Assembly: GCA_018268995.1 (NCBI GenBank)
Contig: JAFDVL010000063.1
Coordinates: 739 to 64,738, forward strand
Direction: 5' to 3'
Origin: Acidobacteriota bacterium
Lineage (GTDB): Bacteria > Acidobacteriota > Blastocatellia > RBC074
Length of the DNA: 64,000 nt
The notes under the pieces were generated by a model, which saw only the letters and a list, made by a program, of their open reading frames with translations, did not search any database and was not told the DNA's origin. The stretch's first letter is position 1; each line of letters opens with the position of its first letter. The position numbers were made by a program, and so were the translations under genes. This document shows, one piece after another, positions 17,221 through 23,626 of the stretch.

Positions 17221-17291
17221 ACAAATTGACACGAATCTCATTTCAACCAAAGCGACAGTTTTTGATTGAAGGATGGTTCGTGTCAATTTGT
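17221..17291. repeat. 15-bp perfect inverted repeat upstream of uspA
   Basis: ACAAATTGACACGAA at 17221-17235 and its exact complement at 17277-17291 are separated by 41 bp, just upstream of the UspA gene. It may be an operator pair or an mRNA stem; no U-tract follows. Confidence 0.6.
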
Positions 17292-17351
17292 TATATGATG
17301 AGTATCTTCGCTTAATAATTCTCTCGTTTTTCTACGAAAGAAGAAATAATT

Positions 17352-17777
17352 ATGAAAGTTCTGATTGGTGTAGATGATTCAAGCTTTAGTCAGGCCGCAG
17401 TCGCAAGCGTTGCACAACGAACCTGGGAAGCTGGCACGCAAGTCAAAATCGTATCCGCGGTTGATACCTTTTTATATACGAACTTGAACGAAGAAAGTAA
17501 TCGGTATGAAATCGCCCGCCGCGCAGTTGATCGCGCGGTTGAAGTGTTGCGAAACAGCCATAATCAATTTGAATTGAGCGGTGAAATCATCGAAGGCTCA
17601 CCGAAAGAAGTAATTTTGGACGAAGCCGAAAAATGGCTGGCGGATTTGATCGTTGTTGGGTCACATGGTCGGCGCGGGTTGAATCGCTTCCTGCTTGGTT
17701 CGGTGTCACAAGCAGTCGCTTTGCACGCGAACTGCTCCGTTGAAATCGTGCGTGCTCCAGCAGCAAAAAACGCGTAG
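17352..17777 (+). CDS. UspA-family universal stress protein
   Basis: A 141-residue single-domain universal stress protein. The start (MKVLIGVDDSSFSQAAV) and the C-terminal G-x2-G-x9-G-S motif (GSHGRRGLNRFLLGS) mark it as an ATP-binding UspA. It lies downstream of the SulP gene but is separated by a strong terminator, so it has its own promoter, which I could not identify; no sigma-54 match is seen. UspA partners often accompany anion or sulfate transporters. Confidence 0.92.
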   Translation: MKVLIGVDDSSFSQAAVASVAQRTWEAGTQVKIVSAVDTFLYTNLNEESNRYEIARRAVDRAVEVLRNSHNQFELSGEIIEGSPKEVILDEAEKWLADLIVVGSHGRRGLNRFLLGSVSQAVALHANCSVEIVRAPAAKNA

Positions 17778-17802
17778 TCTTGGGGGCACATAAGCGGTAA
17801 TG

Positions 17803-17846
17803 AAAGGGCGAGGGATTTTATATCTTTCTCGCCCTTTTAATTTTGA
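17803..17846 (+). terminator. Terminator of uspA
   Basis: AAAGGGCGAG and CTCGCCCTTT pair around a 15-nt loop, followed by TAATTTT. Confidence 0.8.
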
Positions 17847-17904
17847 TGGGATAGGTTTTCGACAGTTTGGGGTAAGGCTACTAAATCGGTATGCCGTTCT
17901 CTTT

Positions 17905-18099
17905 CTACGCTTGAGGCTGAATAAATAAGGCGGCAAAAATTTGGCGTGCCTGTTCCCGTTGTGAAGCACGTTGCTCTTTGACCCAATGCTGTACCGTCTT
18001 CATCGTGTGTTTGATGGTAGACGTTTGAGCGGTTGCAGATGGTTGAGTTGGCTGCAACTCAGGCAGCTTTCCTTTCTTGATAAGTCTCGCTTTCTTCAT
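17905..18099 (-). CDS. Small basic protein, unknown, coupled to upstream gene
   Basis: A 64-residue basic, soluble protein, MKKARLIKKGKLPELQPTQP onward, with a Thr/Ser-rich middle and an amphipathic helix (HWVKEQRASQREQARQIFAAL). It starts inside the end of the preceding gene (41-nt overlap) with AAGGAGAAG six bases upstream of ATG, which argues that it is translated. No family recognised. It belongs to the sigma-54-driven operon beginning at 18691. Confidence 0.6.
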   Translation of the reverse strand: MKKARLIKKGKLPELQPTQPSATAQTSTIKHTMKTVQHWVKEQRASQREQARQIFAALFIQPQA

Positions 18100-18691
18100 G
18101 GTTCTTCTCCTTGATCGCCGTCAGTTGGCGCGCAATATTTTCCAGCATTTGTTGTTCCTCAGCGCAAACATTACTGGTCAGCCCCAGCCACCCGGTCAGG
18201 CCACCAGAGACCGCAGCGATTTGTGTGCACTGGTGCAGAATTTCCAATTGTTTTGTTTCGCATTCGTCGGGCGGAGCATTTTGCAGGATGGTACGGATGG
18301 CTTGCATGGATTGCTCTAAAAAGGTTTTACCAGGACTTTCAATCAGCCATTCCAGAAGCTTCAAATACGCTTCGCTGTTTGGTTTGATGCCCCGTTGTTC
18401 GGCCACTGCAAAAATGAACTCGTGCTCGCGGCGAGTAAGCCTTCCTTCTGCCCACGCCGTTAGCACTGCCGGGACGAAATATAGCAGTGAGATGGTTTCG
18501 CTGCTGTAACCGATTTGTTGTAGGCGCAGTAGGATGGATTCATCGTTAATGCCTAAAATGCGGCCCATCTCTTGACGCTCTTTGACGCGCGCTTTCTCCT
18601 GCCGCTTGGTGACGTGTTCTTTTTCCTGTTGGCGAAGCTCCGTTGTTTGTAATTCGGATGATCGCCCTGTGAAGGAGTCTACTCGCATCAT
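18059..18691 (-). CDS. Unknown helical protein in putative sigma-54 operon
   Basis: A 210-residue, largely alpha-helical soluble protein. I place the start at ATG 18691 (MMRVDSFTG), six bases after AGGAGG, rather than at an ATG at 18727. A charged, probably coiled-coil N-terminal part (about 15-55) precedes a helical core with FVPAVLTAWAEGRLTRREHEFIFAVAEQRGI; the acidic and basic helix pair is reminiscent of TerB-like domains, but I am not sure of that. A sigma-54 promoter at 18753-18767 on the same strand gives a leader of about 50 nt. It is therefore a candidate effector of the stress regulon. Confidence 0.75.
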   Translation of the reverse strand: MMRVDSFTGRSSELQTTELRQQEKEHVTKRQEKARVKERQEMGRILGINDESILLRLQQIGYSSETISLLYFVPAVLTAWAEGRLTRREHEFIFAVAEQRGIKPNSEAYLKLLEWLIESPGKTFLEQSMQAIRTILQNAPPDECETKQLEILHQCTQIAAVSGGLTGWLGLTSNVCAEEQQMLENIARQLTAIKEKNHEESETYQERKAA

Positions 18692-18752
18692 AATTTTCCT
18701 CCTAGCGCTCTGCCATTTCTCATTCATAGCAGTGAGTTTATTGCCACCTGTC

Positions 18753-18767
18753 GCAACTGGTGTGCCG
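18753..18767 (-). promoter_or_regulatory. Sigma-54 promoter of unknown operon
   Basis: The minus strand reads CGGCAC-ACCAG-TTGC: the invariant GG and GC are present and the spacing is right, with only the first base off consensus. It is divergent from the promoter at 19002. Confidence 0.7.
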
Positions 18768-18849
18768 AAAGAAAGACCAGCGAAGTGGCCGATTTATAGG
18801 CCTCCAATCTTTTCACTGTAGGATAGTGTGGGATAATTTAGCGCAACTG

Positions 18850-18866
18850 TGAGGCAAGTTGAGACA
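18850..18866. promoter_or_regulatory. Half-sites between divergent sigma-54 promoters
   Basis: TGAGGCA-agt-TGAGACA is a direct repeat of the regulon half-site with a 10-bp step. Its complement begins TGTCTCAACTTGCC, the same 14 bases as at 15327. It lies about 85 bp upstream of the minus promoter (18767) and about 135 bp upstream of the plus promoter (19002), so it could serve both. Confidence 0.7.
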
Positions 18867-18903
18867 CCTGTAGGAGTTAGAAAGGCAGGCAGAAGATTGC
18901 GAT

Positions 18904-18950
18904 GTAACAGGCGTTCGGTAAGGACGCCTGTTACCGGGAGTCTTTATTTT
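18904..18950 (+). terminator. Terminator-like hairpin between divergent promoters
   Basis: GTAACAGGCGT and ACGCCTGTTAC pair perfectly around a 9-nt loop, followed by a stretch ending in TCTTTATTTT. No gene lies upstream on this strand, so it either insulates the plus promoter or ends a short RNA. Confidence 0.6.
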
Positions 18951-19001
18951 CAAGCCAATAAAATGGCCTGTTTGCGCTGGCTCTCAGCCCGTCTTACCAA
19001 T

Positions 19002-19016
19002 TGGCATATCTGTTGC
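19002..19016 (+). promoter_or_regulatory. Sigma-54 promoter of secreted 125-aa protein
   Basis: TGGCAT-ATCTG-TTGC, followed by A, is a near-perfect -24/-12 element. Transcription would start near 19028. A GTGACG-caag-CGTCAC hairpin (19030-19045) then opens the leader. Confidence 0.85.
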
Positions 19017-19101
19017 ATTGGAAGCAGACGTGACGCAAGCGTCACAACAGTATAGTTAAAACTGAGAATATCAACATCGTTCATCTTTAGGAGGAGTAAG
19101 A

Positions 19102-19479
19102 ATGAGAAAGTTTACGGTGATTTTAGTGGCAATGTCTTTGCTTTGTCTCTTATTTGTGGGAACGGCATTAGCCAACGAGAAAAATCTCAAGAAAACTATC
19201 ACTTTCAAGGAAGACGTGATGATCAACGATACGATGGTCAAAAAAGGGGAATACGACGTGAAGTTTGATTCCAAGACAAACGAAGTTTCACTTTTAAAGC
19301 GAGGTGAAGTTGTTCTTACAACCAAGGCTAATGTGGAGGTGCGGGCAGACAAAGCTCGCTATAACACTGCCTCGTTCAAGGCCACAGATAAAGGGGCGCG
19401 CCTGGATACGCTAACATTTGCGGGAGATCGCCGCGCCATTGTCTTAACAGATACGGGCAATAGCACGGCTGACAAGTAA
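19102..19479 (+). CDS. Small secreted protein, unknown
   Basis: A 125-residue protein with a clear signal peptide (about 1-24, ending GTALA before NEKNLKK). The mature part is beta-rich and basic with KKGEYDVKFDSKTNEVSLLKRGEVV, suggesting a small periplasmic beta-sandwich. The start has AGGAGG seven bases upstream. No catalytic motif is visible. It has its own sigma-54 promoter and terminator, so it is probably strongly and conditionally expressed. A periplasmic protective or chaperone role is a guess. Confidence 0.82.
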   Translation: MRKFTVILVAMSLLCLLFVGTALANEKNLKKTITFKEDVMINDTMVKKGEYDVKFDSKTNEVSLLKRGEVVLTTKANVEVRADKARYNTASFKATDKGARLDTLTFAGDRRAIVLTDTGNSTADK

Positions 19480-19510
19480 GAACCGAAATCTCGGAAGACA
19501 ATGAGATAGC

Positions 19511-19551
19511 AAATCGCTCCGTCAGGTATTGCTGTCGGAGCGATTTTATTT
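19511..19551 (+). terminator. Terminator of secreted protein gene
   Basis: AATCGCTCCG and CGGAGCGATT pair around a 14-nt loop, followed by TTATTTT. Confidence 0.82.
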
Positions 19552-19979
19552 TATCGCTTGGAAATCAGAATTAATCCTGCAAAGTAAAAGGCAATCCCCA
19601 GTACGTTCCAGCCTGAAATCTTTTCTTTGTACAACAAAAGTCCAATGGGAATCAGGATCAGACTGATGATCATATTCACCAGCATCGAAGTCACACTAAT
19701 GCGCCAGCCCTGACGGTAGGCAATGAGGAAGCCAATTTCAACCAGCACCGCGCCAACGCCGATGCCGTAGACAGCCCAATTGGATTTTTTGAAGGCTTCG
19801 GTTAACGATCCTTCTGCCGGATAAAGCCAGTTGCCCAGAAAACAAAGAAGGATGCCTGCGAGGTAGGCGACAATGATCACAAAATAGGCGTTGAGTCCTT
19901 TAGCAATGGATTTTTGCGAGAGCTGATAAAGCAAGCCTCCCGCAATGATAATCAGGATCGGAAAGTAAGTTGCATTCAT
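19551..19979 (-). CDS. Half-size EamA/DMT-type membrane protein
   Basis: A 142-residue protein with about five membrane segments (1-18, 29-51, 68-88, 94-116, 122-140). The ending GWNVLGIAFYFAGLILISKR is typical of one EamA repeat. Full DMT exporters carry two such repeats, so this one probably works as a dimer, like SMR-type or paired small EamA proteins. Substrate unknown. It lies just downstream of the porin terminator and is likely a separate unit. Confidence 0.8.
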   Translation of the reverse strand: MNATYFPILIIIAGGLLYQLSQKSIAKGLNAYFVIIVAYLAGILLCFLGNWLYPAEGSLTEAFKKSNWAVYGIGVGAVLVEIGFLIAYRQGWRISVTSMLVNMIISLILIPIGLLLYKEKISGWNVLGIAFYFAGLILISKR

Positions 19980-19985
19980 GCCCCC

Positions 19986-20030
19986 TGAATAACAAAAAAA
20001 GCGGTGAAGCTCAAACGAGCCTCACCGCAT
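19986..20030 (-). terminator. Terminator of glnD-amtB-glnB-porin operon
   Basis: On the minus strand GCGGTGAGGCTC and GAGCTTCACCGC pair around GTTT and are followed by TTTTTTT. Confidence 0.88.
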
Positions 20031-20084
20031 AAAGAGTCCATCAACTAAGCACCTATAGAAGTAACTTGTAAAAAATCGTGTTCG

Positions 20085-21497
20085 TTATTGGCCTTTCGAC
20101 GTGATGAAGTAGCTTAGGCCAATGATGAATGTGTTTTGGTTATTGCGCGACGCGCCCGCCGAATTCGTAAAGAAGTTCTGATTTGAAAAGTCTCGACGAT
20201 ATTCAAACCGCGTCAGGAAATTGCCTGCCAATTTGATTTCCTGCGTCAAGGTGATGTCCTTAACGGTTTGGGCGACGCCCGTGCGTAATCCGTCTTTGTC
20301 ATTGAGCACTTCAAAGCGAGGCGAGAAGGCTAAATGATCATTGAAGGCATACTTGAAGTACGCCGCAAATCCTGTCCACTTGCCGCGATTTCCGGCGTTG
20401 TCTCCGTCTGTGCCATAGACAAAGTTTCCAAGTAAGGAGAACTTGTCGGTGACATACACTGTCGCCACTGTGTCCGCAATATGCCGCCAGTTGTCACGGG
20501 CAGAAACGGCGGGAACGTTTGCCAGCGGCGCTTCCGGGCCAGCCATATAGGTTTGCGTCAGCGCGAATTTCTTGGTTGGGGTCAGACCCAATTGCACGCC
20601 GACGGTTTTGCCGGTCTTAACGTTATTTTCAAATACATTGTCCCAACCATTGACGAGGAATCCACTCATCGCCACCTTGTCATTGAAGGCGTATTTGGCG
20701 CGGAATCCTGTGTGGTAATACGGGCCATAAGTAAACAACCAGCCGCGCGAGTAGTTGAAGTTATCTTTGGTTTCGATGACTTCAGCGCCGATGGGCGTAT
20801 AGAATTTTCCGAAATCAATGGTTAAGCCGCCAGGCGTGACATAGCTGCCGTAAGCCTGTAGGACGTGTTTTGTTGCATCATTCCGGCTGGAATCGCTGAC
20901 CGAGATGATGCGATCAACGGTTTCGCCAACCCCTAAATCAACACGAAAGCCAAACGGGCTATCTGTCGAATTTTTCTTTTCTAAAGTGATTTTGCCTAAT
21001 TGCAGGCTGAAAGCGTTGTGGCGCACGTCGAACGCGCGGCCTTGCGTGAACATATCCACTTTGTTGTTGTTGTAGCTGTAATAGCCATCAACGATACCGC
21101 TGACCTCGACATCACGCAGAAAGCCTAATGCACCCTCGTTCTTTTTCACCTCTTCTTTGAGAGTCGCCACTTCTTTCTTGAGATCGTCTTGAGCTGCTGC
21201 CGTGGGCGCAGTTGCAGTTGCCGTCGCAGGTGTGGCTACCGGAGAGGTTGTTTTCGCCAATCTTTCCTCTAATTGACGAATTCGTTCTTCCAACGCATTA
21301 ATCGTTTTTTCCAGTTCGGCGGTGTCAATTGGTTTTTTCGCCGTTTCTGTTTTGTTTGGTGAAGTGGTTGCCGCCGACTTAGCTGTATCGTTAGCCACAG
21401 CCGCTACCGCAGCAATCTGTTGTGCATAAGCAGAGTTAATAAGTAAGAAGGCCGCGATGCAGCCGGACAAAAATTTACTGAATCTATACTTCTTCAT
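20085..21497 (-). CDS. Outer-membrane beta-barrel porin (BBP2/OmpL-like)
   Basis: A 470-residue exported protein. Signal peptide about 1-25 (ending SAYAQ), an Ala/Thr-rich linker, then a coiled-coil heptad region (about 60-120, ALEERIRQLEERLAK) that may span the periplasm. After it comes a barrel with alternating hydrophobic strands beginning VEVSGIVDGYYSYNNN and ending in GLSYFITSKGQ. The fold matches the putative beta-barrel porin-2 family. It is the last gene of the glnD-amtB-glnB unit, so it may serve nitrogen-source uptake across the outer membrane; that is inference. Confidence 0.85.
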   Translation of the reverse strand: MKKYRFSKFLSGCIAAFLLINSAYAQQIAAVAAVANDTAKSAATTSPNKTETAKKPIDTAELEKTINALEERIRQLEERLAKTTSPVATPATATATAPTAAAQDDLKKEVATLKEEVKKNEGALGFLRDVEVSGIVDGYYSYNNNKVDMFTQGRAFDVRHNAFSLQLGKITLEKKNSTDSPFGFRVDLGVGETVDRIISVSDSSRNDATKHVLQAYGSYVTPGGLTIDFGKFYTPIGAEVIETKDNFNYSRGWLFTYGPYYHTGFRAKYAFNDKVAMSGFLVNGWDNVFENNVKTGKTVGVQLGLTPTKKFALTQTYMAGPEAPLANVPAVSARDNWRHIADTVATVYVTDKFSLLGNFVYGTDGDNAGNRGKWTGFAAYFKYAFNDHLAFSPRFEVLNDKDGLRTGVAQTVKDITLTQEIKLAGNFLTRFEYRRDFSNQNFFTNSAGASRNNQNTFIIGLSYFITSKGQ

Positions 21498-21611
21498 TTT
21501 GTGCAGAACCTTTCTTTTCTGGCTCTACCCACATGCATTTTGTGATGATCTTGAATCCTGCCAGGGATAACTTCATACTTAGCGAGTGGGCAGTCATAAC
21601 TGTTCATGAGG

Positions 21612-21654
21612 GGGAGCCTTGCATCGTAGCCGTCCAAGCCAATGCATGGCTCCC
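21612..21654. repeat. GGGAGCC hairpin between glnB and porin
   Basis: 13-bp arms with one mismatch (GGGAGCCTTGCAT / ATGCATGGCTCCC). It lacks a T-tract and resembles the GGGAGYRCA repeat family seen at 34487, 46372, 50119 and 51679. Confidence 0.5.
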
Positions 21655-21676
21655 TGCTTTATTTTATGGTGTGCCG

Positions 21677-22015
21677 CTAGACGGCTTGTTCGCCGTGCTC
21701 GCCAGTACGAATACGAATGGCATCGTCAACGGTGAAGACGAAAATTTTGCCATCGCCAAATTTTCCTGTCCGCGCTGTTTTTGAGATGGTGTCAATCGCA
21801 CCTTCTGCGACTTCATCATCCAGCACGAGTTCCAGTTTGATTTTCGGAACAAATTCAACTTTGTATTCACTGCCACGATAGACTTCGGTATGTCCTTTTT
21901 GTCGTCCGAAGCCACGGACTTCGCTGATTGTCATGCCCTGGATACCTAATGTTTGCAGGCCATCCTTGACAGCTTCCAGCAGGTGGGGACGAATGATTGC
22001 TTCAATCTTTTTCAT
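21677..22015 (-). CDS. glnB: Nitrogen regulatory protein P-II
   Basis: A 112-residue P-II signal protein that senses 2-oxoglutarate and ATP/ADP and controls AmtB, GlnD targets and nitrogen regulators. The uridylylation residue Tyr51 lies in the T-loop (YRGSEYKVEF), and the B-loop TGKFGDGKIFV and the C-loop arginines (IRIRTGE) are present. GGAGAAAA precedes the ATG. It follows amtB in the same transcript (the usual pairing), and the matching uridylyltransferase GlnD is encoded upstream in the same operon. Confidence 0.97.
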   Translation of the reverse strand: MKKIEAIIRPHLLEAVKDGLQTLGIQGMTISEVRGFGRQKGHTEVYRGSEYKVEFVPKIKLELVLDDEVAEGAIDTISKTARTGKFGDGKIFVFTVDDAIRIRTGEHGEQAV

Positions 22016-22038
22016 ATAATTTTCTCCTGTGGTGGCAT

Positions 22039-22086
22039 TCTGTCAGCTTCGATTGATTGCCGTAGCAGGGGATCGAAGCTGACAGA
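22039..22086. repeat. 15-bp perfect inverted repeat between amtB and glnB
   Basis: TCTGTCAGCTTCGAT (22039-22053) pairs with its exact complement at 22072-22086 around an 18-nt loop. On the minus strand no U-run follows, so it looks like an intercistronic stabilising or processing stem. Confidence 0.7.
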
Positions 22087-22092
22087 TTTTTG

Positions 22093-23583
22093 CTAGCTTT
22101 TTGCCTCGACGACTTCGCCAAGAGCAGACATTGAGGCCGCGCCGGTATAGTTACCCAGGACACCTAAATCTGCATCCAGGTTGTAACCTTCTTCGCCGTG
22201 CTGGCTAATATCAAGACCTGCTAATTCATCCTCTCCGCTGGCACGTACGCCAATAGTCATGTCAACAATTTTCAGAATGATATACGTCGCAACCATTCCG
22301 AGGACGATGGCAACCAAAGAGGCAATCAACTGGTTAAGAACCTGTTTGGGGTTTCCTTCCAGCAATCCGCTAGGTAATGCTTTGTCTCCATCTTTGAAGA
22401 CCGTGTTGACCGCACTGTTGGCAAAAACGCCCGTCAGAATCGCGCCGGTAAAACCACCGACTCCGTGGACACCGAAAGCATCCAGCGAATCGTCATAGCC
22501 GAGCCGCTTCTTCACTTCGGTCACTGCGATGAAGCAAACAACCCCTGCAATAAAGCCGATGATCAGCGCTGACATCGGGGTCACAAAACCTGCTGCTGGC
22601 GTAATACCAACCAGCCCCGCAACCGCGCCTGAAATGCCGCCCAGAACCGTTGGTTTACCTGAACGCATCCATTCCACTATTAACCAGCCGAGCGCGGCAG
22701 CTGCTGCGCCAAAGTGTGTGGTGACAAATGCATTGGAAGCCAGGCCGCCAGCCGCAACTGCGCTACCTGCATTGAACCCGAACCAGCCGACCCACAGTAA
22801 GCAGGCACCAATGACGCTCAGCACCAGATTGTGCGGTGCAAATGGCGTTTTGGGATAGCCGATGCGCTTACCGAGAAACATCGCGCAAACCAACGCCGAG
22901 AAGCCAGAGGAAATATGCACAACTGTACCGCCTGCGAAATCCAGCGCCGGAACTTTGCCGCCGAGGAACGCATTCAGGAATCCACCGTCGCCCCACACCA
23001 TATGTGCGAGCGGAAAATACACGATGATTGCCCACAGCGTGCAGAACACCAGCATTGCGCTAAATTTCATCCGTTCGGCAAACGCGCCGGTAATCAACGC
23101 CGGGGTGATAATGGCGAACATCAATTGAAACGCCATAAAGGTTAAATGCGGAATGGTTCCCGCATAGGCTGAGGGCGCAGTTCCCACATCTTTCAAGAAC
23201 AGAAAATCAAGGCCGCCAATAAATGGACTTCCTTTGGCGAACGAAAGGCTATAGCCAAACAAGGCCCAGATGATCGTGATAATGACCATCATGGTGAAGC
23301 TTTGCATCATGGTGGACAGCACATTTTTCTTGCGTACAAGTCCGCCATAGAAGAGCGCGAGACCCGGCCCAGTCATCATCAGCACTAACGCGCAACAGAC
23401 GAGCATCCACGCGTTATCACCAGCGGTTTGTGCTGCGGCGAGCGCGCCTTCGGCTTTTGCCAATCTTTCTTCTAATGTCGGTGCCGGAGCAGTTTGCGCC
23501 CAGGCCAACACTGAGAAGAGCATTAGGCATAAGGGGGTAAGTACCTTGCCTAATAGGTAAGTTTTCTTGCTTAGTGAAGTCAT
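22093..23583 (-). CDS. amtB: Ammonium transporter Amt
   Basis: A 496-residue inner-membrane ammonium channel. A signal peptide (about 1-29, ending AWAQ) and a short charged helix precede eleven membrane segments. The pore histidine pair is visible in GGTVVHISSG and DAFGVHGVGG, and the family signature DFAGGTVVHISSGFSALV is complete. A soluble C-terminal tail follows, where P-II binds. It lies 43 nt downstream of glnD and 77 nt upstream of glnB. Confidence 0.97.
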   Translation of the reverse strand: MTSLSKKTYLLGKVLTPLCLMLFSVLAWAQTAPAPTLEERLAKAEGALAAAQTAGDNAWMLVCCALVLMMTGPGLALFYGGLVRKKNVLSTMMQSFTMMVIITIIWALFGYSLSFAKGSPFIGGLDFLFLKDVGTAPSAYAGTIPHLTFMAFQLMFAIITPALITGAFAERMKFSAMLVFCTLWAIIVYFPLAHMVWGDGGFLNAFLGGKVPALDFAGGTVVHISSGFSALVCAMFLGKRIGYPKTPFAPHNLVLSVIGACLLWVGWFGFNAGSAVAAGGLASNAFVTTHFGAAAAALGWLIVEWMRSGKPTVLGGISGAVAGLVGITPAAGFVTPMSALIIGFIAGVVCFIAVTEVKKRLGYDDSLDAFGVHGVGGFTGAILTGVFANSAVNTVFKDGDKALPSGLLEGNPKQVLNQLIASLVAIVLGMVATYIILKIVDMTIGVRASGEDELAGLDISQHGEEGYNLDADLGVLGNYTGAASMSALGEVVEAKS

Positions 23584-23626
23584 AAAAAAGGCTCCTGATT
23601 TTGAGTTTTAAATGAAGACTAGAACT

